Of a stretch of DNA of 6,745 nucleotides, positions 1 through 4,929 are shown piece by piece. Below the pieces are notes generated by a model. The model saw only the letters and a list, made by a program, of their open reading frames with translations, ran no database searches and was not told the DNA's origin. How positions within the stretch are numbered: the stretch's first letter is position 1; every line of letters begins with the position of its first letter. Position numbers and translations under genes: made by a program. Source of the stretch: an uncultured Eubacteriales bacterium (lineage in GTDB: Bacteria; Bacillota; Clostridia; Oscillospirales; Oscillospiraceae); assembly GCA_900550705.1 (NCBI GenBank), contig URTG01000093.1, positions 1 to 6,745 on the forward strand, given 5' to 3'.

Positions 1-822
1 GTGGTACTCCTGGCGGTTGGCGGCCTTCATGTCCGTCGCGCTGGCGCAGTCGGGCAGGTGGAACTTCTTCGTGCCGGTGTTCAGCACATAGTCCCGCTCC
101 CCGGTCTGGCCGGTCTCGCCGGTGGGGGTCTCCCCCGCCAGGGCGCTGTCACCGGTGGCGTAGTCGATGGTCACCCCGGGCTGAACGTTATAGGCGTAGA
201 CGCAGAAGGTCACGCCCTCGCCCCCGTCCTCCACGGAGTAGGCCTCCATGAGCACCCCGTCGGCCACCAGATTGTCCCCGGAGAAGATGGGGGTCACCCG
301 GTAGAGCACATGGTTGTCCGTCTCCTGGATGTAGTCGGCCACCATATTCTCAAAGGGGAGCATTCCTTCCACATTCAGATAGCGGGTGCCGGTGATGAGA
401 TTCCGGTCGTTGGCATTTTCGGCGGTAAGCTGGTAGCCGATGAGGTGACAGCGGTTGTAGAGGTTCTTTCCGTCTACGCAGTCATACTTCACGCTGTGCC
501 AGCCCGTGGGCTTCACCTGGCTGATATTTCCCCGGGCTTCGGTGGGCATAAGCTCCCGGCCCACGCAGGAATAGGCCGTGCCGCAGCGGCCCAGGCCGTC
601 CAGAGGGGCGTATTCCTCAAAGGACTGGTCGTTTTTCTTCTCGTCGTCGGTAAACAGGGGTTCGTTGTTGTTGACGGCCACATAGGGCTCGCCGGAATAG
701 GCGGGGATGTCGCTCAGGTCGTAGCTGACCCTGCGGCCGACGGCCTCCTCACACCCGCACAGCAGCGAGACGCACAGAGCCAGAACCGCAAGACCCGCCA
801 GCCATCTCTGTTTCCATTTCAT
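1..822 (-). CDS. Lipoprotein DNA/RNA non-specific endonuclease (C-terminus cut by window edge)
   Basis: Read on the minus strand from ATG at 822, this frame stays open for 274 codons to the window edge with no stop, so the 3' end is missing. Residues 1-24 form a lipoprotein signal: basic start (MKWKQR), hydrophobic stretch, and lipobox LCGC with Cys24 as the lipidation site, so the enzyme is probably anchored outside the membrane. The body (about 60-220) resembles the EndA/NUC1 beta-beta-alpha metal nuclease family, which cleaves DNA and RNA without sequence preference. The active-site motif reads NRCH (123-126) where the classic family has DRGH; His126 would be the general base. N141-LITGT and ENM around N159 are the likely Asn positions, N159 fitting the metal ligand by spacing. 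A tail from about 242 (YVLNTGTKKFH, then PDC) looks like the Cys-containing Ada-type metal-binding tail seen on clostridial relatives. GGAGG at 830-834 is the RBS. The start overlaps the upstream gene's stop (ATGA), implying coupled translation. Roles in DNA uptake or nucleotide scavenging are inference. Confidence 0.85.
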   Translation of the reverse strand, partial: MKWKQRWLAGLAVLALCVSLLCGCEEAVGRRVSYDLSDIPAYSGEPYVAVNNNEPLFTDDEKKNDQSFEEYAPLDGLGRCGTAYSCVGRELMPTEARGNISQVKPTGWHSVKYDCVDGKNLYNRCHLIGYQLTAENANDRNLITGTRYLNVEGMLPFENMVADYIQETDNHVLYRVTPIFSGDNLVADGVLMEAYSVEDGGEGVTFCVYAYNVQPGVTIDYATGDSALAGETPTGETGQTGERDYVLNTGTKKFHLPDCASATDMKAANRQEYH

Positions 823-1220
823 TCGTATACCTCCATTGTAATGCGTTCGTGGGAATGTCCGGGGAACTCCCGGGTCTGGGTGCAGGTCCGGCGGCTCAGG
901 TCCAGGTCGAAGACCCGGTCCCGGGGATAGACCCGGTTCCAGCGGAAGACGACGATCTCCTCCGCCCCCGCTCCGTCCGTCACCGGGGCGGTCTCCAGAA
1001 AGCAGTACTCCCCCGCCCCCGCCTGGTGCAGCGGGTCCTCGCTCACTCTCAGGTCTGCGGGCGGCGCGTCGGCGAACAGCTTGGCGGTGTAGGCGTCGGT
1101 CCACAGGGGCGCGGGGCCGCACAGGGTCCGGATCTCCTCCGTCACCACCCGGTCCGCGCTCTGCCGCCGGCGGTTAAAGGCCATGCCATTCTTGTCGTCC
1201 AGACATACGATTAGCTTCAT
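819..1220 (-). CDS. Conserved-looking 133-residue protein of unknown function, coupled to the nuclease gene
   Basis: The product is a complete 133-residue protein with no signal peptide or membrane segment, so it is probably cytoplasmic. It starts MKLIVCLDDKNGMAFNRRRQS, ends near FPGHSHE (119-125), and has a WNRVYP segment at 94-99. By count it is mildly acidic (22 Asp/Glu against 17 Lys/Arg). I recognise the overall pattern from clostridial genomes but know of no established function. A textbook AGGAGG site (1227-1232) lies six bases before the ATG, which fixes the start. Its TGA overlaps the ATG of the following nuclease gene by four bases, so the two are almost certainly one transcript with coupled translation. 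A size near 130 residues and linkage to a nuclease would suit an inhibitor that protects the cytoplasm, as NuiA does for NucA in Anabaena, but no sequence similarity is claimed. The reverse-strand frame over the same bases has no convincing RBS and is judged a shadow. Confidence 0.75.
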   Translation of the reverse strand: MKLIVCLDDKNGMAFNRRRQSADRVVTEEIRTLCGPAPLWTDAYTAKLFADAPPADLRVSEDPLHQAGAGEYCFLETAPVTDGAGAEEIVVFRWNRVYPRDRVFDLDLSRRTCTQTREFPGHSHERITMEVYE

Positions 1221-1226
1221 AGGCTC

Positions 1227-1232
1227 CCTCCT
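1227..1232 (-). promoter_or_regulatory. Shine-Dalgarno site of the 133-residue gene
   Basis: AGGAGG on the minus strand, six bases before the ATG at 1220. It is a full consensus match at normal spacing and decides the start of this gene. Two short, mutually exclusive hairpins lie just upstream (1239-1258). Confidence 0.8.
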
Positions 1233-1273
1233 CAGTTGTGTTCTCCCGAACAGTCGGGCATCACTGGCAGCTC

Positions 1274-1304
1274 GTCGAAAAAGTGGCTTCGCCGCTTTTT
1301 CGAC
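1274..1304. repeat. Near-perfect inverted repeat, 14-bp arms with 3-base loop
   Basis: Arms GTCGAAAAAGTGGC (1274-1287) and GCCGCTTTTTCGAC (1291-1304) flank the loop TTC. The only imperfect position is 1284/1294. In plus-strand RNA it forms a U-G pair, so all 14 positions can pair; in minus-strand RNA it is an A-C mismatch. The core (A5, GC-rich stem, T5) resembles a bidirectional intrinsic terminator, but it sits in the 5' leader of the minus-strand genes. It may be a mobile or extragenic palindromic repeat, an attenuator, or a terminator. The structure is seen directly; its function is unknown. Confidence 0.65.
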
Positions 1305-1327
1305 AGTCTGACTGGAACATTAGTTCC
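1304..1327. repeat. Two abutting short dyads at the minus-strand transcription start
   Basis: CAGTC-T-GACTG (1304-1314) is a perfect odd palindrome. GGAAC-ATTA-GTTCC (1314-1327) follows and shares one base with it. The second dyad lies just downstream of the minus-strand -10 box and covers the expected start point near 1322, where a repressor dyad would act. No known operator consensus is recognised, so this is only a candidate site. Confidence 0.4.
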
Positions 1328-1328
1328 T

Positions 1329-1357
1329 ATTATAGCATACCGCTCCCGCTTTCGCCA
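1329..1357 (-). promoter_or_regulatory. Probable sigma-A extended -10 promoter for the nuclease unit
   Basis: On the minus strand TATAAT occupies 1334-1329 and is preceded by TGC (1337-1335), a perfect extended -10 (TGnTATAAT). With 17-base spacing the -35 is TGGCGA (1357-1352), only three of six matches to TTGACA, which an extended -10 can tolerate. The start would fall near 1322, giving a leader of about 100 bases before the ATG at 1220. That leader includes the 1274-1304 hairpin. Confidence 0.55.
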
Positions 1358-1457
1358 TCCCTTTTTGAACTTTTGCGGTGCCATCCTCCTGTCGGTGGTC
1401 ATCACCGTTCTCCCCGAGGACAAGCGCGCCCGACGCAATCACCGCTGATTTTTTATG

Positions 1458-1498
1458 GTCGCTGCTCTCTCCTCCCCGGAGCGGGCAGCGACATTTTT
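1458..1498 (+). terminator. Terminator-like hairpin facing the suf promoter
   Basis: GTCGCTGC (1458-1465) pairs perfectly with GCAGCGAC (1485-1492), and the interior can form a further CTCC/GGAG helix (1469-1472 with 1478-1481). The stem is followed by ATTTTT (1493-1498), the form of a Rho-independent terminator for plus-strand RNA. The minus-strand orientation has no downstream T-run. No plus-strand gene precedes it in the window, so it may end a small RNA or upstream read-through, or it may simply insulate the suf promoter. Confidence 0.4.
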
Positions 1499-1578
1499 GC
1501 ACGATTTTCCCAGGTTTTTCTTCCGCATCCCCATTTTTGTATCACTTTTTACAAGGTTTGCATTTACCCTTGACTTTT
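1494..1578. other. Helically spaced T-tracts upstream of the suf promoter (candidate curved DNA)
   Basis: Tracts of three to five T lie at 1494-1498, 1505-1508, 1515-1519, 1534-1538, 1546-1550, 1557-1559 and 1575-1578. Their centres are about 10-12 bases apart or about twice that where a tract is missing. Spacing near one helical turn is the signature of intrinsically bent DNA, and A/T tracts upstream of a -35 box can also contact the RNA polymerase alpha subunit. Effect on expression is inference. Confidence 0.45.
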
Positions 1579-1598
1579 GTAGGAAATTGTCCTATAAT
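1570..1598 (+). promoter_or_regulatory. suf operon promoter (sigma-A)
   Basis: The -35 box TTGACT (1570-1575) and -10 box TATAAT (1593-1598) are separated by exactly 17 bases. That is 11 of 12 consensus positions at optimal spacing, so this is a strong housekeeping promoter. The start should fall near 1605, giving a leader of about 65 bases before sufC. The region upstream is AT-rich with spaced T-tracts, and the spacer contains an inverted repeat that could be a repressor site. Confidence 0.85.
1580..1594. promoter_or_regulatory. Candidate operator: perfect inverted repeat inside the suf promoter
   Basis: TAGGA-AATTG-TCCTA has two perfect 5-base arms around a 5-base centre. It lies between -35 and -10 and overlaps the first two bases of the -10 box, so a bound dimer would exclude RNA polymerase. 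suf/isc operons of Firmicutes are commonly controlled by Rrf2-family Fe-S regulators (IscR type) or by iron regulators, but the sequence is not a clear match to a consensus I can name. No regulator gene is in the window. Confidence 0.4.
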
Positions 1599-1601
1599 GC
1601 G

Positions 1602-1628
1602 CCATAGTAAAACATATAAATTTTATGG
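1602..1628 (+). promoter_or_regulatory. Weak AT-rich hairpin in the suf 5' leader
   Basis: CCATA(GT)AAA A near 1602-1612 can pair with TTTTATGG (1621-1628) with a two-base bulge and loop CATATAAA. A partly overlapping imperfect dyad spans 1613-1627 (CATA...TATG, six of seven pairs). Both fall at the start of the transcript. They are low-stability structures and could be a DNA-level protein site, an RNA 5' stabiliser, or chance in AT-rich sequence. Confidence 0.25.
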
Positions 1629-1671
1629 GATTTTGAGGAGTCCTTTGTGAACTGAGGAAGGGGAAATTACT

Positions 1672-2442
1672 ATGGCACAGCCACTGCTGCAAATCAACGG
1701 CCTGCACGTCTCCGTGGAGGACAAGGAAATTCTTCATGGCGTTGACCTCACCGTACAGGCGGGAGAGACCCATGTGCTGATGGGTCCCAACGGCGCGGGC
1801 AAGTCCACCCTGGGCTACTCCCTGATGGGCAGCCCCCGCTATCACGCCACCGCCGGCCACATTCTGCTGGAGGGGCAGGACATCACCGCCGCCCCCGCCG
1901 ACCAGCGGGCCAAGTCCGGGCTGTTTCTCTCGTTCCAGGAGCCGCTGGAGGTGCCCGGCCTGTCTCTGCGGGACTTTCTCCGCACCGCTGTGGTCCAGCG
2001 CACCGGCCAGCGCATCCGTCTCTGGGACTTTCAGAAAAAGCTGACCCACGCCATGGAGCTGCTCCAGATCGACCCGTCCTATGCCGAGCGCAGTCTGAAC
2101 GTGGGCTTCTCCGGCGGTGAGAAGAAGAAAATCGAAATTCTCCAGCTTCTGCTGTTCCAGCCCAAGCTGGCCATTCTGGACGAGACCGACTCCGGCCTGG
2201 ACGTGGACGCGGTGCGCCTGGTGTCTGAGGGCGTGCGGACCTATCAGCAGGAGCACCACGGCGCTCTGCTCATCATCACCCACTCCACCCGAATTCTGGA
2301 CGCCCTGACGGTGGACCACACCCATGTGATGGTCAACGGCAAGGTGGCCGTGGAGGGCGACGGCTCTCTGGTGGACCAGATCAACGCCAACGGCTACGAG
2401 CCTCTGCTGGCTCAGGCCGGACTGGGAGGCGAACAGGCATGA
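1672..2442 (+). CDS. sufC: Fe-S cluster assembly ATPase SufC
   Basis: SufC is the soluble ABC-type ATPase of the SufBCD scaffold; ATP hydrolysis drives the shape change that lets SufB and SufD build a cluster. At 256 residues it has the usual SufC length. Visible motifs are Walker A GPNGAGKST (38-46, Lys44), Q-loop Gln89 in SFQEP, signature FSGGEKKK (146-153), Walker B LAILDETDSGLD (166-177, Asp170 and Glu171), and switch His204 in ITHSTR. The ETDSGLDVDA version of Walker B and the FSGGEKKKIEILQ segment are characteristic of SufC rather than transporter ABC proteins, and no membrane partner is nearby. The ATG at 1672 is preceded by AAGGGG (1658-1663) at eight-base spacing. It is the first gene of the operon behind a strong promoter. 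Its TGA overlaps the sufB start as ATGA. Confidence 0.97.
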   Translation: MAQPLLQINGLHVSVEDKEILHGVDLTVQAGETHVLMGPNGAGKSTLGYSLMGSPRYHATAGHILLEGQDITAAPADQRAKSGLFLSFQEPLEVPGLSLRDFLRTAVVQRTGQRIRLWDFQKKLTHAMELLQIDPSYAERSLNVGFSGGEKKKIEILQLLLFQPKLAILDETDSGLDVDAVRLVSEGVRTYQQEHHGALLIITHSTRILDALTVDHTHVMVNGKVAVEGDGSLVDQINANGYEPLLAQAGLGGEQA

Positions 2443-3845
2443 AGGAAAAGACCCAGGTAGCCGACATCGACCGCAGCCCCTACGACTTCCGCAACGGGGA
2501 AGCCGACGCCTACAAGGTCCGCGCCGGGCTGACCCCTGAGATTGTAGAGAAAATTTCCAAGGAGAAGCACGACCCGGAGTGGATGACCCTGTTCCGCCTC
2601 CAGTCGCTGCAAATTTATCACGAGATGCAGGTGCCCGACTGGGGTCCCGCCATCGACGGACTGGACATGGACAACATCGTCACCTACGTCCGCCCCAACA
2701 CCAAAATGAGCGCCAAATGGTCCGACGTGCCCCAGGACATCAAGGACACCTTTGAACGCCTGGGCATCCCCCAGGCGGAGCGGAAATCTCTGGCCGGCGT
2801 GGGCGCGCAGTACGACTCTGAGCTGGTGTATCACAACGTCCGGGAGGAGGTGGCCGCCCAGGGCGTGGTGTACACCGACCTGGAGAGCGCCATGCACGGG
2901 GAATACGCCGACATGATCCGCAAGCACTTTATGAAGCTGGTCCGCCCCAACGACCACAAGTTCGCCGCCCTTCACGGGGCGGTGTGGTCCGGCGGGTCCT
3001 TCGTCTATGTCCCGCCCCATGTGTCCGTCACCATCCCCCTGCAATCCTACTTCCGGCTGAACGCCCCCGGGGCCGGGCAGTTCGAGCACACCCTCATCCT
3101 CGTGGACGAGGGGGCCGACCTGCACTTTATCGAGGGCTGCTCCGCCCCCAAGTACAACGTGGCCAACCTCCACGCCGGCTGTGTGGAGCTGTTTGTGGGC
3201 AAAAACGCCCGTCTGCGCTACTCCACCATTGAGAACTGGTCCAAAAATATGTACAACCTGAACACCAAACGGGCCACGGTGGAGGAGGGCGGCACCATGG
3301 AGTGGGTCTCCGGCTCCTTCGGCTCCCACGTCTCCTACCTGTACCCCATGACCATCCTGAAGGGCAAGGGTTCCCGCATGGAGTTCACCGGCATCACCTT
3401 CGCCGGGGAGGGCCAGGACCTGGACACCGGGGCCAAGGTGGTCCATGTGGGCGCGGATACCTCCTCTTATATCAACACCAAGTCCATCTCCAAGGACGGC
3501 GGGGCCAGCACCTTCCGCAGCGCGGTGGTCATCGGCGAGAACGCCGCCCGGAGCAAGGCGGCGGTGTCCTGCCAGTCCCTCATGCTGGACGACCGCTCCC
3601 GTTCCGACACCATCCCCGCCATGGACGTCCGCACCGGCGACGCCGACGTGGGGCACGAGGCCAAGATCGGCCGGATCAGCGACGACGCGGTGTTCTACCT
3701 CATGTCCCGGGGGATCAGCGAGGAGGACGCCCGGGCCATGATCGTCAGCGGCTTTGCCGACAACGTGTCCAAGGAGCTTCCCCTGGAATACGCAGTGGAA
3801 ATGAACAACCTGATCCGCCTGGAGATGAAGGGCAGCATCGGCTGA
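2439..3845 (+). CDS. sufB: Fe-S cluster scaffold protein SufB
   Basis: SufB forms the SufB-SufC2-SufD complex in the cytoplasm and holds the nascent Fe-S cluster at the SufB-SufD interface. The protein has 468 residues, normal for Gram-positive SufB. It has the helical N-terminal part (SPYDFRNGEADAYK at 13-26, then TYVRPN near 82), the beta-helix core, and the conserved C-terminal SufBD region (DAVFYLMSRGISEEDA to about 431). From remembered alignment with E. coli SufB, Cys378 (in SCQSLML) matches the essential Cys405 and Glu407 (in HEA) matches Glu434; both are retained, and the 29-residue interval is the same. Other cysteines are 234 and 248. GGGAGG at 2424-2429 is the RBS, and the ATG at 2439 overlaps the sufC stop by four bases, supporting coupled translation. 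sufB sits second here, unlike the B. subtilis order sufCDSUB. Confidence 0.97.
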   Translation: MKEKTQVADIDRSPYDFRNGEADAYKVRAGLTPEIVEKISKEKHDPEWMTLFRLQSLQIYHEMQVPDWGPAIDGLDMDNIVTYVRPNTKMSAKWSDVPQDIKDTFERLGIPQAERKSLAGVGAQYDSELVYHNVREEVAAQGVVYTDLESAMHGEYADMIRKHFMKLVRPNDHKFAALHGAVWSGGSFVYVPPHVSVTIPLQSYFRLNAPGAGQFEHTLILVDEGADLHFIEGCSAPKYNVANLHAGCVELFVGKNARLRYSTIENWSKNMYNLNTKRATVEEGGTMEWVSGSFGSHVSYLYPMTILKGKGSRMEFTGITFAGEGQDLDTGAKVVHVGADTSSYINTKSISKDGGASTFRSAVVIGENAARSKAAVSCQSLMLDDRSRSDTIPAMDVRTGDADVGHEAKIGRISDDAVFYLMSRGISEEDARAMIVSGFADNVSKELPLEYAVEMNNLIRLEMKGSIG

Positions 3846-3861
3846 GGAAAGGGGTATTATC

Positions 3862-4929
3862 ATGGAATTAAAGCAACTGAATCCGCTCCCCTCCCCCACC
3901 TGGAACTGGCTGCGGATGAATGAGAGCGCCGTGGAGGCCGACCTGGTCCCCGGCGCAGAGGGGGACCTGTCCCAGCGGGATACCTCCGGTGTGACCCTGG
4001 TGCGCCATCCCCGGGAGGACGGGGGCTGGACCGCCATCTCCGGCGGGCTGGGCCGCGCCTTTGAGCAGGCCCTGCTCCCCCTGGCCCCCACCGCCCTGCT
4101 GGAGAGCGAGGCGGGCCGGCGCTACGACCAGCCCGTCCTGCTGCGCTGCACTCTGGACCGGGGCGGCAGTCACCGGATTCTGATTCACGCCAAGGAGAAC
4201 AGCAGGCTGTCTGTCATCGTGCTGCTCCAGGGCAGCGGCGTGGCCGCCCTCCAGGTCAAGGTCCGGGCGGAGGAGAACGCCAGCCTCCACCTGTCCCTGG
4301 TCCAGGAGCTGGACGACCAGGGGGTCTGCCTCTGGGACGTGGGTGCCTCCTGCGGCAAAAACGCCGCCTTTGAACTGGTCAAGCTGGAGCTGGGCGGCAA
4401 GGCCGTCTTCGCCGGGGCGGAGACCGACCTGGCCGACACCGGCAGCCGCTTCCGGGCCAGCATCGGCTACCGGGTCCGCCGGGGCCAGCGGCTGGACATG
4501 AACTACACCGTCCGGCACCACGGCAGGAAGACCCTCAGTCAGATGGATGCCGACGGCGTACTGGAGGACGGGGCCGAAAAGCTGTTCCGGGGCACCATCG
4601 ACTTCCCTCGGGGCTGCAAGGGGGCCAAGGGCAGCGAGCAGGAGTCCATTCTGCTGCTGGGCGACCGGCAGATCAACCAGACCATCCCCCTGATCCTCTG
4701 CCAGGAGGAGGACGTGGAGGGCAACCACGGGGCCTCCATCGGCCGCCTGGACCCCCAGGTGCTGTTCTATCTGGCCAGCCGGGGCATTTCCCGCGCCGCC
4801 GCCGAGGCCATGATCGCCCGGTCTAAGCTGGACGCGGTCTGCGCCCTCATCCCCTCCCCCGACGTGCGCCGGGAGATCGCCGCCCGTTTGGATTCCAATC
4901 AGGAAGGAGCCGCCGACGATGAACTATAA
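3862..4929 (+). CDS. sufD: Fe-S cluster assembly protein SufD
   Basis: SufD is the SufB paralogue that completes the SufBC2D scaffold and is needed for iron acquisition and cluster formation at the SufB-SufD interface. At 355 residues it is shorter than the roughly 420-435 residues of E. coli or B. subtilis SufD. The N-terminal helical part is reduced, while the beta-helix core and C-terminus are intact. The diagnostic segment GNHGASIGRLDPQVLFYLASRGIS spans about 287-310; His289 most likely corresponds to E. coli SufD His360, judged by motif and distance from the C-terminus. The start at 3862 follows sufB by 16 bases, with an AGGAAAGGGG ribosome binding site ending at 3854. The 3' end overlaps sufS by 11 bases. 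Sequence similarity to SufB is strongest in the last 80 residues, as expected for the family. Confidence 0.94.
   Translation: MELKQLNPLPSPTWNWLRMNESAVEADLVPGAEGDLSQRDTSGVTLVRHPREDGGWTAISGGLGRAFEQALLPLAPTALLESEAGRRYDQPVLLRCTLDRGGSHRILIHAKENSRLSVIVLLQGSGVAALQVKVRAEENASLHLSLVQELDDQGVCLWDVGASCGKNAAFELVKLELGGKAVFAGAETDLADTGSRFRASIGYRVRRGQRLDMNYTVRHHGRKTLSQMDADGVLEDGAEKLFRGTIDFPRGCKGAKGSEQESILLLGDRQINQTIPLILCQEEDVEGNHGASIGRLDPQVLFYLASRGISRAAAEAMIARSKLDAVCALIPSPDVRREIAARLDSNQEGAADDEL

Larger units (their letters stand above)
1221..1671. other. Divergent noncoding region between the nuclease unit and the suf operon
   Basis: This stretch of about 450 bases separates two divergent transcription units and holds no gene I can support. 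Short open frames cross it on both strands, but they lack usable start sites, run through palindromes and promoters, and have no recognisable product. In order from the left it contains the leader and promoter of the minus-strand genes (to about 1357), a chain of inverted repeats (1239-1327), a small dyad CGGTG/CACCG (1393-1407), a right-facing terminator-like hairpin (1458-1498), spaced T-tracts (1494-1578), and the suf promoter and leader (1570-1671). It is clearly more AT-rich than the flanking genes, especially from 1490 onward. Confidence 0.7.

Noticed and set aside
1..930. Long plus-strand open frame (about 309 codons) over the nuclease gene
   Set aside because: It is the antisense of a clear nuclease with signal peptide, RBS and catalytic motif. 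Its low-complexity Gly/Val/His-rich translation is typical of GC-rich antisense frames.
1232..1438. Minus-strand 68-codon basic frame just upstream of the 133-residue gene
   Set aside because: The internal AGGAGG abuts its ATG with no spacing, the frame contains the TGCTATAAT promoter and the hairpins, and the product resembles nothing known.
1236..1448. Plus-strand 70-codon frame ending just before the 1458-1498 hairpin, with a hydrophobic stretch near its C-terminus
   Set aside because: It has no ATG, only a TTG start without an RBS; it crosses the 1274-1304 inverted repeat and the opposing promoter. Its placement before a terminator is noted, but evidence for a gene is lacking.
1647..1655. 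Two-codon minigene GTG-AAC-TGA behind GAGGAG (1635-1640) in the suf leader
   Set aside because: The spacing is acceptable, but such three-codon matches arise easily by chance. sufC has its own RBS and nothing else suggests a leader peptide.
1599..1671. Possible riboswitch or T-box in the suf leader
   Set aside because: The leader is only about 65 bases from the predicted start, with one weak AT-rich hairpin. No T-box AGGGTGG element or known riboswitch core is visible.
1221..1671. CRISPR array, tRNA or rRNA gene in the intergenic region
   Set aside because: No repeated unit with regular spacers, no cloverleaf with GGTTCRA-type T-loop, and no rRNA-like segment was seen.
2412..4091. Minus-strand open frame of 559 codons over sufB and part of sufD
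   Set aside because: It runs antisense to two well-conserved suf genes, has Gly/His/Val-rich composition, no RBS and no recognisable domain. Codon bias of the sense genes explains the lack of stops.
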